In this document: positions 26,754 through 35,907 of the stretch, in pieces
Numbering within the stretch: position 1 is the first letter of the stretch
Layout of the letters: each line of letters starts with the position of its first letter
Assembly (NCBI GenBank): GCA_050699815.1
Contig: JBOHFT010000003.1
Coordinates: 1 to 64,000 of the forward strand
Origin: GCA-003244245 sp050699815
GTDB lineage: Bacteria; Actinomycetota; Actinomycetes; Mycobacteriales; Pseudonocardiaceae
Direction of reading: 5' to 3'
DNA: 64,000 bases
Translations under genes and position numbers: made by a program
Notes under the pieces: model-generated
The model's input: the letters and a program-made list of their open reading frames with translations, nothing else
Told to the model about the DNA's origin: nothing
The model's database searches: none

Positions 26754-28097
26754 GTGGCGACTCCGGGTGGCGGGCAGCTGGCTCTTCGGCGGGCCATCCT
26801 GCTCATGACCGCGTCGAGCTTCCTCGTGCCCGCCGCCGGCGTCCTCACTCAGCCGATCCTGGCACAGGCGCTGGGGGCCGCCGGGCGGGGCGAGCTGGCC
26901 GCCGCGCTCGCGCCCGCCGCGCTCGCCCTCGCCGTCGCGACCCTCGGGCTGCCCGAGGCGCTGACCTACTACCTCGCGAAGCACCCCCGGATCACCCGCC
27001 CGGCACTGCTGTGGGCGGCCCTCATCTCGGTGGGACTGGGCGGGCTCTGCCTGGTCGCCACGGTCGCGGCCCTCCCGTTCCTCTCCACCGGTGACGCGGT
27101 GCTCGGGAACCTCATCGTCCTTGGCATAGCCCTCACCGTCCCGGCACTCGCCGTCGGCGTGCTCCGGGGTGCCGCCGTCGGGCGGCAGATGTGGACAGCC
27201 ATCGCGATCGAACGCCTCGTCAACACCTCGCTGCGCATCGTCGCGTTCGTCTCGCTCTGGCTCCTCGGGGAGTTCACCGTGCTCACGGCGGTGCTCGTCA
27301 GCACCCTGTCCCCGATAGTCGCCGGCGTCGTCTACTGGCGGCTGCTCGTCCGCCCCCCGCACGACGACACCGAGCAGCCACTGGACGGCGGCATCCTGCG
27401 TCTCCTCCTGTCCTTCGGCAGCAGGATGTGGCTGGGTGCGGTCGCGAGCATGCTCCTGGCCAGAATCGGACAGATCCTCATGGCGCCGCTCTCGAGCATC
27501 GAGGATCTGGGGCTCTACATCGTGGCCGTCACGATCTCGGACCTCCCGCTCATCATCGCGCTCACGATCCGGGACACGCTGTACGGCGTCAACAGCAGGG
27601 CCAACGACGCGGCAGGGATCACCACCACCACACGCCTCACGATCCTCGTCGGCTTCCTGGGGTGCGCGGTGCTCGGCGGCACCCTGCCATGGTGGATCGG
27701 ACCGTTGTTCGGCGCGGAGTTCGGCGCGGCCACGGTGCCCACCCTGATGCTGATGGTCTCGGCCATGATCTGCATACCCGGCCTGATGGCCACGGCTGGC
27801 ATCAGCGCGTGGGGGCGGCCCGGCCTGCGCAGCATCGGCCTGGGCGTCACTCTGGTGGCCAACGTGTCCGTCTTCGTACTGCTGGTGCCACCTTTCGGGG
27901 TGATCGGCGCGTGCTGGACGAGCATCGTGAGCAACGTCGTCCTGACCGGTTTCATGGTCGTCGTCGCGTCCCGCGTCATGGGGGTGCCCGCCCACGACTT
28001 CCTGCTGGTCCGGCGCAGCGACCTCGCGCTGGCGTCGCGCGAGGTGGCACGACTGCTCCGGCGGATACGCAGGCGCGGCCGCAGCCGCGTCGCATGA
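26754..28097 (+). CDS. Wzx-like polysaccharide flippase (MATE/MOP superfamily)
   Basis: A polytopic membrane protein of 447 aa with about 12 predicted helices by hydrophobicity. It is typical of oligosaccharide flippases that move lipid-linked repeat units across the membrane. ALGAAGRGELAAAL near residue 35 is a common motif of this family. The frame continues upstream, but the GTG at 26754 begins the hydrophobic protein. It overlaps the following FAD-oxidase relic by 4 bp. Confidence 0.9.
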   Translation: MATPGGGQLALRRAILLMTASSFLVPAAGVLTQPILAQALGAAGRGELAAALAPAALALAVATLGLPEALTYYLAKHPRITRPALLWAALISVGLGGLCLVATVAALPFLSTGDAVLGNLIVLGIALTVPALAVGVLRGAAVGRQMWTAIAIERLVNTSLRIVAFVSLWLLGEFTVLTAVLVSTLSPIVAGVVYWRLLVRPPHDDTEQPLDGGILRLLLSFGSRMWLGAVASMLLARIGQILMAPLSSIEDLGLYIVAVTISDLPLIIALTIRDTLYGVNSRANDAAGITTTTRLTILVGFLGCAVLGGTLPWWIGPLFGAEFGAATVPTLMLMVSAMICIPGLMATAGISAWGRPGLRSIGLGVTLVANVSVFVLLVPPFGVIGACWTSIVSNVVLTGFMVVVASRVMGVPAHDFLLVRRSDLALASREVARLLRRIRRRGRSRVA

Positions 28098-28470
28098 AGC
28101 CCGGCGCGACCCCGAAGGACAGCCCCATGGACGGCAGAAGTTCCTCGCCCGACGTTGACGCCATCGTGCTGGGCGCGGGGATCAGCGGTCTGGTGTCCGC
28201 GTCGATCCTCGTCGAGCAGGGCAACGGCCGGGTGCTCGTCGTAGACGAGTACGGGCACGTGGGCGGCAACCACATCGACCGTGCGGTGGGGGCTACACCT
28301 ACCGGCCCGCGGTGCGGCGGCTGGAGAGCAGCGGTGTCACCTTCCTGCTCGGGGCGAAGATGACGAGCGTGCGCAGGGCGGCAGCGGCGTTCGAGGACGC
28401 CTCCTGGGGAGAGCTCGCAAGGGGGCCCACAGCCCGCACACGGGCTCGCATAACCGAAAGAAAGCTCTGA
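28094..28470 (+). pseudogene. Relic of an FAD-dependent amine-oxidase/Glf-like oxidoreductase
   Basis: The N-terminus is convincing (AIVLGAGISGLVSASILVEQ, then VVDEYGHVGGNHID), the dinucleotide-binding fold of the Glf/amine oxidase group. Near 28285-28291 the frame shifts and continues with YRPAVRRLESSGVTFLLGAK, a motif normally some 200 residues further on, then reaches a stop at 28470. Most of the gene, including the C-terminal FAD contacts, is gone. Confidence 0.82.
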
Positions 28471-28485
28471 GATGGACGCGCAGTC

Positions 28486-28605
28486 ATGCGGCCGCACCTT
28501 GATCACCAGCGGCAGGTACCCACACAGCTCTACCACCTCGGCCACCACGCCCGGATCGGCGTCCTCGTGGGTGCCGGACCGCCGCCGGAACAGGGCGACC
28601 GTCAC
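28486..28605 (-). pseudogene. Fragment of an NB-ARC (AfsR/SARP-type) regulator
   Basis: On the minus strand a short frame reads DADPGVVAEVVELCGYLPLV, matching the NB-ARC region around the GLPL motif (here YLPL) of AfsR-like regulators. Nothing before or after it matches. It is a stray fragment of about 40 residues. Confidence 0.6.
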
Positions 28606-28842
28606 GGACACACACCACCAGACACGAGATACCACCCGGCCGGGAACCGTTGGTTGGAAGTCGCGTCATAGACCTCCGCCGCCACGATGCCGCCCGACAC
28701 CCGAGGAGTTTTCGATCATGGGCGATTGAGCCCGGATAGCGCGGCGGTCATTGGGTCCAGCACCAGCCCACCGCCCGGGTGTCGACGTTGCAGGCCGAGG
28801 CGGCGCTGCGCCGCAGCTGATCATCGGGCCGGGCCCGGGCGC
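28606..28842. other. Non-coding, degraded sequence
   Basis: I see no gene or clear signal between the NB-ARC fragment and the stop of the double glycosyltransferase. Together with the two relics before it, this makes about 750 bp of apparent gene graveyard. Confidence 0.5.
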
Positions 28843-31134
28843 TCATCGGTCCCGGTCCCGGCTGCGGGCGAACGCGGCCAGGCGAGCGGACCGCGACCGG
28901 CGGTCGGCCGCGATCCGCTTCAGGACGTCGACGTGCGTCTCGGTGGCCTCGCGGCGGGCGTACCGGCCCGCCGCAGCCCGGCGGAATGCCTCGTCCTGCG
29001 GGTCGGGCACGCGGCGGGCAGCGCGCTTGAGGCCCTCGGCGAGGGCCGCCACGTCCTCGGTCGCCACCAGCTCACCGATCCGCGGATCGGTGATGACGTC
29101 CGCCGGGCCGAAGTCGCAGTCCGCGGCCAGCAGCGGGAGGCCGAACTGCAGTGCCTCCACGAGGACCACGCCGAAGCCCTCCCAGCGCGAGGGCAGGACG
29201 AAGCAGTCGGCGCAGCGGAGGTAGCCGGCCGGATCGGAGCTGTAGCCGGCGAAGGCGACGACGTCGTCCAGGCCGAGCTCGCTGCTCAGCCGCCGCAGCG
29301 CCGCATCGTCGGGTCCGGACCCGACCAGGGTCAGGGTGACCGGGGGGAGGTCCGGCCGGGCTGCGGCGAGCGCGCGCAGCAGGACGTCCTGGCCCTTCTG
29401 GCGGGACAACCTCGCCACGTTCACAAACCGGAATCGCCCGTCCCCGGGCGACCGTGCTCCCGAGTCGCCGAGGTCGCGGACGGGGTTTGGGGCGAAGTGG
29501 ACCGGCGCGCGCTGGGCGATCGACTGGGCGGCGTGCTGGCTGAGTGCGGGGGACACGGCGAGGACGGCCGAGACGCGGCGCGACACGATGTGGCGGAACA
29601 GGCTGAACGCGGCCCGGGTGCGCCGGGAGCCCGCGGCCTCCTCGACCCGGGGATTGCCATGGAGGTGCGTGACGAACACGGGCAGGCGCAGTCCCCGGGT
29701 GGCCAGCCAGGCGATCACCGAGGCCTCGACCTGCGGGCAGACGAGGACGTCGAAGCCCCCGTCGTGGACCCGGGCCCGCAGCGTCGCTGCGAGGCTGCGC
29801 AGCCGGTCTACGTCGAGCACGTGGAGGGTGTAGCGGGTGTCTGCGAGCAGGTCGTCGTCGTAGCGCGACGAGAACAGCACGTGGACGTCGAGCAGGTCGC
29901 CGTGGGCCTCCATGAGGCCCGTGGCGATCTCGTGGACGACCCGCTCGATGCCGGCGAAGTGCCGGGACGGCGGAACGAGGTAGGCCACGCGGACGCGGGC
30001 GTCGGCACCGGGCAGGTGGGCGTTACCTTCGACCTGTCCGTGGCGGTGCCGGGTCAGGAGCGTGGCCGGGCGGGCGCGGGCGCCGAGCTGCGCCGACTCG
30101 TAGACACGCGTGTAGTCGTCCGCCATGCGTCGGACCGTGAGGTGCTCGGCTCCCTGCTTCGCCCGGGAGCGCCAGCTCGCGAGGACGTCCGCGTCGGCCA
30201 TCAGGGCGCGGAACGCCGCCGCCATAGCCGGGGGGTCCGACGCCGGGGTGAGCTGGCCAGCCCGGCCGTGCTCGAGCACCTCGGGGATGCCTCCGACGGC
30301 GGTGGCCACTATCGCGCAGCCCGCCGCCCTGGCCTCCGCGACGGCGAGCGGGCACGGATCGGCGAGGGTGGCGGTGGCGAAGATGTCGGCCTGCTCCAGG
30401 AGCGGGCGGGGGGTCAGGGTCGAGCCCTTGAAGTGGACGGATCGGTCGAGGCCGAGGTCGGCGACCAGGCCCATCAGGCGCTCGCGGTCCGAGCCGCCCC
30501 CGATGACGTTGAGGTGCCAGTCCGGGAACTCCGGCAGCACCTCCGCGAAGGCCCTGATGACGTCGTCCACGGCCTTGCGCCGATGCAACCCGGAGAGCGT
30601 GACCACGCAGGGCCGGGCCAGGGGCCCGAGGTCGGCGCCGTCCAGGGTCTCCCGGGGCGACCCGTCGGCCCCGTTGAGCACGGTCACGACCTTCCCGGCG
30701 GGATAGCCCCGGGACAGCAGCAGCTGTCGTTCGGCCTCGCTGACCGCGACGACGACCCGGCCGAGCCGCATGAGCACCGAGTGCTTGTCGAACGAGTTGT
30801 GCACCGTCGTCACCAGCGGCGCCCGCACCAGCATCGAGATGCCGAAGCCCAGCACCGCCGACGACATCATGTGCGCGTGGACAACGTGCGGCCTAAAGCG
30901 CCCGGCGATGGCCAGCATGGACATCGCGACACGGCTCGCGACCCGCAGGCCCTCCGGGCGGGGGACGATCGCGACCTCGACGCCATGAGCGCGCAGCATG
31001 TCGTCGTACCGACCACCGGAACTCGCGATCAGGACGTCATGCCCCGCGTCGGCCTGTGCGCACGCCAGATCCACCGCCACGTGCACGCTGCCGTTGCCGT
31101 CGACGCAGTGCTTGAGGATGTGCATGATCCTCAT
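28843..31134 (-). CDS. Fused tandem glycosyltransferase (GT4-GT4)
   Basis: The 763-aa protein contains two complete GT-B glycosyltransferases. The first (about residues 1-365) has HILKHCVDGNGSVHVAVDLA, HAHMMSSAVLG, TLSGLHRRKAVDDVI and ADPCPLAVAEARAAG. The second (about 378-763) starts VRVAYLVPPSRHFAGIERVV and has LSRQKGQDVLLRAL and LPSRWEGFGVVLVEALQFG. Each half keeps an EX7E-type motif, so both may be active and could add two consecutive sugars. The ATG at 31134 follows GAGGAG. It is transcribed leftward, divergently from the GMC-SDR fusion. Confidence 0.9.
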   Translation of the reverse strand: MRIMHILKHCVDGNGSVHVAVDLACAQADAGHDVLIASSGGRYDDMLRAHGVEVAIVPRPEGLRVASRVAMSMLAIAGRFRPHVVHAHMMSSAVLGFGISMLVRAPLVTTVHNSFDKHSVLMRLGRVVVAVSEAERQLLLSRGYPAGKVVTVLNGADGSPRETLDGADLGPLARPCVVTLSGLHRRKAVDDVIRAFAEVLPEFPDWHLNVIGGGSDRERLMGLVADLGLDRSVHFKGSTLTPRPLLEQADIFATATLADPCPLAVAEARAAGCAIVATAVGGIPEVLEHGRAGQLTPASDPPAMAAAFRALMADADVLASWRSRAKQGAEHLTVRRMADDYTRVYESAQLGARARPATLLTRHRHGQVEGNAHLPGADARVRVAYLVPPSRHFAGIERVVHEIATGLMEAHGDLLDVHVLFSSRYDDDLLADTRYTLHVLDVDRLRSLAATLRARVHDGGFDVLVCPQVEASVIAWLATRGLRLPVFVTHLHGNPRVEEAAGSRRTRAAFSLFRHIVSRRVSAVLAVSPALSQHAAQSIAQRAPVHFAPNPVRDLGDSGARSPGDGRFRFVNVARLSRQKGQDVLLRALAAARPDLPPVTLTLVGSGPDDAALRRLSSELGLDDVVAFAGYSSDPAGYLRCADCFVLPSRWEGFGVVLVEALQFGLPLLAADCDFGPADVITDPRIGELVATEDVAALAEGLKRAARRVPDPQDEAFRRAAAGRYARREATETHVDVLKRIAADRRSRSARLAAFARSRDRDR

Positions 31135-31436
31135 ATGCCTACACTCCTCGGGTCGTTGGACAGACCCGCGTGGTCGCCCCAGCTCGACGGCTGGGGAGGC
31201 GAAGCCAACCCGACGAGAACGCTCCCGAGCCGAGCCGGCCGACCGCATGTTATCACCGCCACGGCACGTCCAGGTGTGTGCGGCGGGGCGAGCGTCGAAG
31301 GCCGGTAACGATCGCTCTGCCCCCGACGAATCACCTATGTGGCTTCGTTCCAGGAGGCGTGAGGTGGAGAATTCCTGCATCCCGAACCGCGGCGCCGTCC
31401 CCGTGGTCGTCCGCCGGCCTCGATCCACGGAGTGAG
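31135..31436. promoter_or_regulatory. Divergent intergenic region between the GT fusion and the GMC-SDR fusion
   Basis: About 300 bp without a gene. TAACAT on the minus strand near 31250 could be a -10 box for the leftward gene, but without a good -35. The GGAGTGAG site just before 31437 serves the rightward gene. I see no repeat or operator. Confidence 0.4.
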
Positions 31437-34145
31437 ATGCCCGTCATCGACCTGAACGACTCCTGCCTGGGAGACGCACAGCCCCTCGTGCGGTGCGATG
31501 TGTGCATCGTCGGCACCGGACCCGCCGGCGCCACCCTTGCACGTGAGCTGTCCGGTTCAGGACTGCGTGTCACGATCCTGGAGAGCGGCGGCCTCGAACG
31601 GAGCCCGGACGCCGATCGGCTCGAAGACATCGAGAGCGTCGGCCGGCCCCGGGTGGAGCCCCAGTGGAGCGTGCGCAACCGGGTCGTGGGTGGGAGCTCG
31701 TACACCTGGGGCGGGCGATGTGCCCCCTTGGACGCCGTCGACTTCGAGGAACGGCCCTGGGTACCCGCCTCGGGCTGGCCGTTGCGCCTCGAGGACCTCG
31801 TGCCCTTCCTCGACCGGGCCGCCTCGCATCTGGGCCTCGCGGTCGGGAGCGGGTTCAGCGACGACCGCTTTTGGGAGCTGGCCGGCCGCCGGGTCCCGGC
31901 CACGGCTCCCGACCCCGCGGTTCTGCTGCCCTTCTTCTGGCAGTTCAGCCGCGACGACCAGGAGTCCTACCCCTTCGAGTACATGCGCTTCGGCCGTCAC
32001 CTCGCCAAGCGGCTCGGTCGCGACGTCACCCTGGTGGCCGGGGCGACCGCGCTGCGGGTGGACCCGGTCGAGTCCGGACGGGCCGTGCGGTCGGTGGAGT
32101 ACGCGAGGCCCGACGGTCGCCGCCGGACCCTGGCGGCGGGGACGGTCGTCCTCTGTGCCGGCGGGATCGGGAACGCGCGCATCCTGCTGTCATCCGACAC
32201 CGTGAGACCGTCCGGCCTCGGCAACGACCGGGACCTGGTCGGCCGCTACCTCATGGACCATCTGCGGGGCGCGGTGGGCACCTTCGACGTGGCGGGCTCG
32301 GCGGCCCTGCAGAAGCGCTTCGGCCGATACAACGTCCGGGCCCGCATGTTCCGGGCAGGTCTGCGGCTCAGTCCCGAGGTCCAGCGCGCCGAGGGACTGC
32401 TCAACTGTGCGGCCTGGCTCGGCGAGGAGTGGGCTCAGGACGACCCCTGGGCTGCTCTGCGACGGGTTCTGGGAGGACGGCCGCAGCTTCCGGCGGACCT
32501 GCTCGCCCTTGTGCGCAACGGAGGGTTCCTCGCGCGGGGGGCAAGGGACTACTTCGTCGAGCGCAACGGCGTCCCGCGCAAGCTCGACGCGCTCGAACTG
32601 GTCTGCATGGTCGAGCAGCGCCCGGACCCCGACAGTCGCATCACCCTGTCGGACCGACGCGACCGCTTCGGCATGGCTCTCCCGCGGATCGACTGGCGGG
32701 TCAACGAGAACGAGACGCGAACCATGCGCCGGACGGCCGAGCTCCTGGCGGCCGAGCTCGTCCGCATGGGGTATCCCGCCCCCCGGCTCGCCGAGTGGGT
32801 GGGAGAGGGAGCGGGCTTCCCCCCATCGTTCGTCGACGTCGCCCACCCAACCGGGACGACGCGCATGTCCGCCGACCCCGGGACGGGCGTCGTGGACGCG
32901 AACGGGCAGGTCCACGGGGTCAACGGGCTCTACGTCGCCGGCAGCTCCGTCTTCCCCACAGGTGGCCACTGCAACCCGACGCACATGATCGTGGCGATGG
33001 CGATCCGGCTTGCCGACCACCTGCGGGACCGGGTGGCCGATGCCTGCGCCGTCCCCGCATCCGTCCTCGGTGCCGTCGGGCCGGGCACCGTCCTGGTGAC
33101 GGGGGCGACCGGCCGGATCGGCCGGGTCGTGGTCGCCGACCTGCTCGCGCGTGGCCACCGCGTCCGCGCGACCACGTCCCAGGAACCCCCGGCCGACGCG
33201 GGGAAGCTCGAATGGCGCCGGCTCGACCTGCTCGAGGCGCAGGCCGCGGACGTGGACCGGATCGTCACCGGCTGCGAGGCGGTCGTGCACCTAGCCGCCG
33301 AGATCGGCGGGATGGACCGGATGCAGCGGGTCAACGCCGAGGCGACGCGGCTCCTGGCCGAGGCCGCCGAGCGGGCCGGTGTCGGCGCCTTCTGCTATAC
33401 GAGCTCGGTGTCGGTGTACGGCAGCGGCAGGCGGCGTACCGCGCACGAGGACGCGCCGGTCCTGACGGTCGAGCGGGACGTACGGTCGGAGTACCTCGCC
33501 CTCGACTACGTCCGCGCCTACGGACGGACCAAGCTCGCGGGCGAACGAGCGTTGCACGCCGCCGCGCGTTCGGTGAGCTACGTACTGCTCCGGCCGACCG
33601 TCGTCGTGGACGTGGAGCAACTGATCGCGACCACGTCGTGGGGCCGCGTCGAGCGCGCACTGAAGGCCCACCGCCACGCCCACCACGTGTACGTGCGTGA
33701 CGTGTCCGACGCCCTGATCTGGTCGATGAAGCGTGCGCTGGCCGCGGAACCCGGGAGCGTCGAGACCTTCAACCTCTCCGAGGACGGCATCGCCGAGCCC
33801 ACCCACGGTCACTTCCTGCGTCGCGTTAGGGCCGCGACCGGTGACCGTCGCCGGGTCGTCGTCGTGCCGGGCATCGCCGACTGGCTGCACGACATGGTGC
33901 GCTTCCGCATGCTCACCGCGCGCAACCCGCTGTGGCGCATGCGTTTTCCCGATGACCGGATCCGGGAGGCGGGCTACCGTCCCCGCTTCGGAATGGCGCA
34001 CGCTCGGGCGATGGCGCTCGAAGAGCTGCGGCAGAGGTCGCGAGTCGCCTCGATCGCCGAGCCGGACGCGCGTGGCGACCGGCGCGCGGGGCGTCCGCTC
34101 GCTGTCGTGCGACCCGCCCCAAATGAGCGGAACGACCGGGAATGA
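31437..34145 (+). CDS. Fusion of a GMC-type FAD oxidoreductase and an NAD-dependent SDR epimerase
   Basis: The 902-aa protein has two domains. Residues 1-540 are a GMC-type flavoprotein: VGTGPAGATLARELSGSGLR (FAD binding), GGSSYTWGGRC, CAGGIGNARILLSS, and a C-terminal AHPTGTTRMS with GGHCNPTHMIVAMAIRLADH. From about 552 an SDR domain starts VLVTGATGRIGRVV, with the active-site motif YGRTKLAGE (YxxxK) near 694. A combined oxidation plus epimerisation or reduction of a sugar, or of two linked substrates, is plausible but unproven. The start was chosen at ATG 31437 behind GGAGTGAG. I know of no standard family with exactly this fusion. Confidence 0.88.
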   Translation: MPVIDLNDSCLGDAQPLVRCDVCIVGTGPAGATLARELSGSGLRVTILESGGLERSPDADRLEDIESVGRPRVEPQWSVRNRVVGGSSYTWGGRCAPLDAVDFEERPWVPASGWPLRLEDLVPFLDRAASHLGLAVGSGFSDDRFWELAGRRVPATAPDPAVLLPFFWQFSRDDQESYPFEYMRFGRHLAKRLGRDVTLVAGATALRVDPVESGRAVRSVEYARPDGRRRTLAAGTVVLCAGGIGNARILLSSDTVRPSGLGNDRDLVGRYLMDHLRGAVGTFDVAGSAALQKRFGRYNVRARMFRAGLRLSPEVQRAEGLLNCAAWLGEEWAQDDPWAALRRVLGGRPQLPADLLALVRNGGFLARGARDYFVERNGVPRKLDALELVCMVEQRPDPDSRITLSDRRDRFGMALPRIDWRVNENETRTMRRTAELLAAELVRMGYPAPRLAEWVGEGAGFPPSFVDVAHPTGTTRMSADPGTGVVDANGQVHGVNGLYVAGSSVFPTGGHCNPTHMIVAMAIRLADHLRDRVADACAVPASVLGAVGPGTVLVTGATGRIGRVVVADLLARGHRVRATTSQEPPADAGKLEWRRLDLLEAQAADVDRIVTGCEAVVHLAAEIGGMDRMQRVNAEATRLLAEAAERAGVGAFCYTSSVSVYGSGRRRTAHEDAPVLTVERDVRSEYLALDYVRAYGRTKLAGERALHAAARSVSYVLLRPTVVVDVEQLIATTSWGRVERALKAHRHAHHVYVRDVSDALIWSMKRALAAEPGSVETFNLSEDGIAEPTHGHFLRRVRAATGDRRRVVVVPGIADWLHDMVRFRMLTARNPLWRMRFPDDRIREAGYRPRFGMAHARAMALEELRQRSRVASIAEPDARGDRRAGRPLAVVRPAPNERNDRE

Positions 34146-34259
34146 GCGAACCTGGGGAGCCCAGGCCGGCTACCACCCCGTCGCCAACCCGCTGTCCGGC
34201 GTGCGACGGGCCACCTGCCGCCATCTCACGCCACGTGCCCGCGCGACCCACTCGCCGTG

Positions 34260-34412
34260 CTGACCGAGAACGCCCCCCCGCGGATAGCGGCCAACCGCGG
34301 CTACGCGATGACGACCGGGGACATGGTCGTATTCCTCGACCGCATCTTCCCGCTCGAGCCGGGCGTCGGCGACGCCCCGGGACTCGCCGTGCTTCGCGAG
34401 AGCAGCGGATGA
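34260..34412 (+). pseudogene. Relic of a GT2 glycosyltransferase, paralogous to the next gene
   Basis: The frame reads RIAANRGYAMTTGDMVVFLD then RIFPLEPGVGDA, which matches the intact GT2 at 34887-35879 (RVAANRGYALTTGDVVLFLD and, 80 codons later, FLDRIFPVDGSTGDA). The 240 bp between TTCCTGGAC and TTCCTCGAC in the intact gene are missing here, an in-frame deletion between 9-bp near-repeats. It has no start or catalytic core. Confidence 0.85.
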
Positions 34413-34873
34413 ACATGTACCACCTCGTCTCGCAGGTCATCGCCTACGGGGTCGACGGCGACGTCGTCGAGCTCGGCTGCAACGAGGGCCAGTCGGCTGT
34501 CCTCATCCAGCGGGTGATCAACAATCTCGGATCCACCAAGGTGCTCCACCTGTACGACAGCTTCGAGGGTCTGCCGTCGACGGCGGCAGGGGATGATTCG
34601 TCGTACCAGGAGCGGGACCTCGCGACGACGGAGGACGCGGTGCGCGCGAGCTTCCACCGGTACGGGTTGCCGCAGCCGGTCGTGCACCGGGGATGGTTCA
34701 GCGAGACCCTTCCCGCGGGACTTCCGGCGTCGATCTCGTTCGCCCATCCGGACGGGTGGAATCACCTCCGCGGCGTGCAGAAGGCGTGCGACGAGTTCCT
34801 GCACGACACGCCGGAGCGGGTTTCCTCCATCTACTCGGGCTGCCTCTCCCATGGATTCTTCCGCAAGCTGTGA
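34409..34873 (+). pseudogene. TylF/MycF-family methyltransferase with an internal deletion
   Basis: The 154-aa frame has the N-terminal part of TylF-like O-methyltransferases (DVVELGCNEGQSAVLIQRV, LYDSFEGLP, GWFSETLP) and the C-terminal end (GVQKACDEFL, then HGFFRKL). Between SFAH and WNHL the stretch that normally holds the metal-binding Asp residues (HLDGDLYDS and LIDDY in the family) is absent, roughly 35-40 residues. Reading frame is kept, but the protein should be catalytically dead. It overlaps the GT2 relic by 4 bp. Confidence 0.82.
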
Positions 34874-34886
34874 GCCGGTATACGTC

Positions 34887-35879
34887 GTGAAGCGGCTCAG
34901 TGTGGTCATCGCCAACTACAACTACGATCGCTACGTCGCCGCCGCCATTGAGAGCGCGCTGGCCCTGCGGTGGGACGACGTGGAGGTCGTCGTCGTCGAC
35001 GACGGCTCGACGGACGGCTCGCCGGCCGTGATCCGGCGGTACGCCGACCGCGTCACGGTCCTCCTGACGGACAACGCAGGCCAGCGGGTCGCCGCCAACC
35101 GGGGCTACGCGCTGACCACCGGGGACGTCGTGTTGTTCCTGGACTCCGACGACGTGCTGCCGCCCGACTTACCCGTCCGCCTCGCCGAGGCGTGGCGCCC
35201 CGAGGTGAGCAAGGCCCAGTTCCAGATGCAGCGCATCGACGAGGCCGGCGTGCCGAGCGGCGCCCCCTTCCCGGACTACCGTCGGGTCCCGACGCCCGCG
35301 GACATCCGGCGCTGGGCCTCCGAGACGACGGCCTACCCGACGCCGCCGGGTTCCGGCAACGCGTACGCGAGGACGTTCCTCGACCGCATCTTCCCCGTCG
35401 ACGGGAGCACGGGCGACGCGTCCGATTCCGCGTGCCTCGCCGCGGCGCCGTTCTTCGGCGACGTGGTCAGCGTGCCCGGGGTCGTGGTCGGCTACCGCCG
35501 GCACGGGGCGAACGACAGCAACCTGCTGCGAGACGACCGGCGCTTCCCCCGGGAGGTCGCGCGTGCGCGCGCCCGCTGGCGATTCGCGCAGCGGGCGTGC
35601 GGAGCCCGGGACGCCGCGATCGACGAGCGACCGCTGTTCCGCAGCCGCGAGCTGCTGCAGCTCCGCGTCGCCGCCCGCCGGGTGGCTCCGGCCGAGCGGC
35701 CGCTGCCCGGCGACAGCCGGGCCCGGATGCTGCGGGACGCGGTGCGCGCGCCCTTCCAGGTCGGCCCGGAGCCCCTGCTGCGGAGGGTTGTCATCGCCGT
35801 CTGGTGCACCGCGACGCTCGTTGCTCCGCTGCGCGTCGCCCGCCACCTGATCAGCACGCGATACGGCCGGCGCCCATGA
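34887..35879 (+). CDS. Glycosyltransferase family 2
   Basis: The GT-A fold starts SVVIANYNYDRYVAAAIESA with VVVVDDGSTDGSP near residues 34-46 and DSDD (LFLDSDDVLP) near 86, binding the nucleotide sugar. YRRHGANDSN lies in the C-terminal part. The length is 330 aa from GTG 34887. The frame is open further upstream, but that region belongs to the TylF relic. A truncated paralog lies just upstream, suggesting a local duplication that then decayed. Confidence 0.9.
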   Translation: MKRLSVVIANYNYDRYVAAAIESALALRWDDVEVVVVDDGSTDGSPAVIRRYADRVTVLLTDNAGQRVAANRGYALTTGDVVLFLDSDDVLPPDLPVRLAEAWRPEVSKAQFQMQRIDEAGVPSGAPFPDYRRVPTPADIRRWASETTAYPTPPGSGNAYARTFLDRIFPVDGSTGDASDSACLAAAPFFGDVVSVPGVVVGYRRHGANDSNLLRDDRRFPREVARARARWRFAQRACGARDAAIDERPLFRSRELLQLRVAARRVAPAERPLPGDSRARMLRDAVRAPFQVGPEPLLRRVVIAVWCTATLVAPLRVARHLISTRYGRRP

Positions 35880-35907
35880 CCACCACGCCGGCACCGGGGA
35901 GCGCGAC

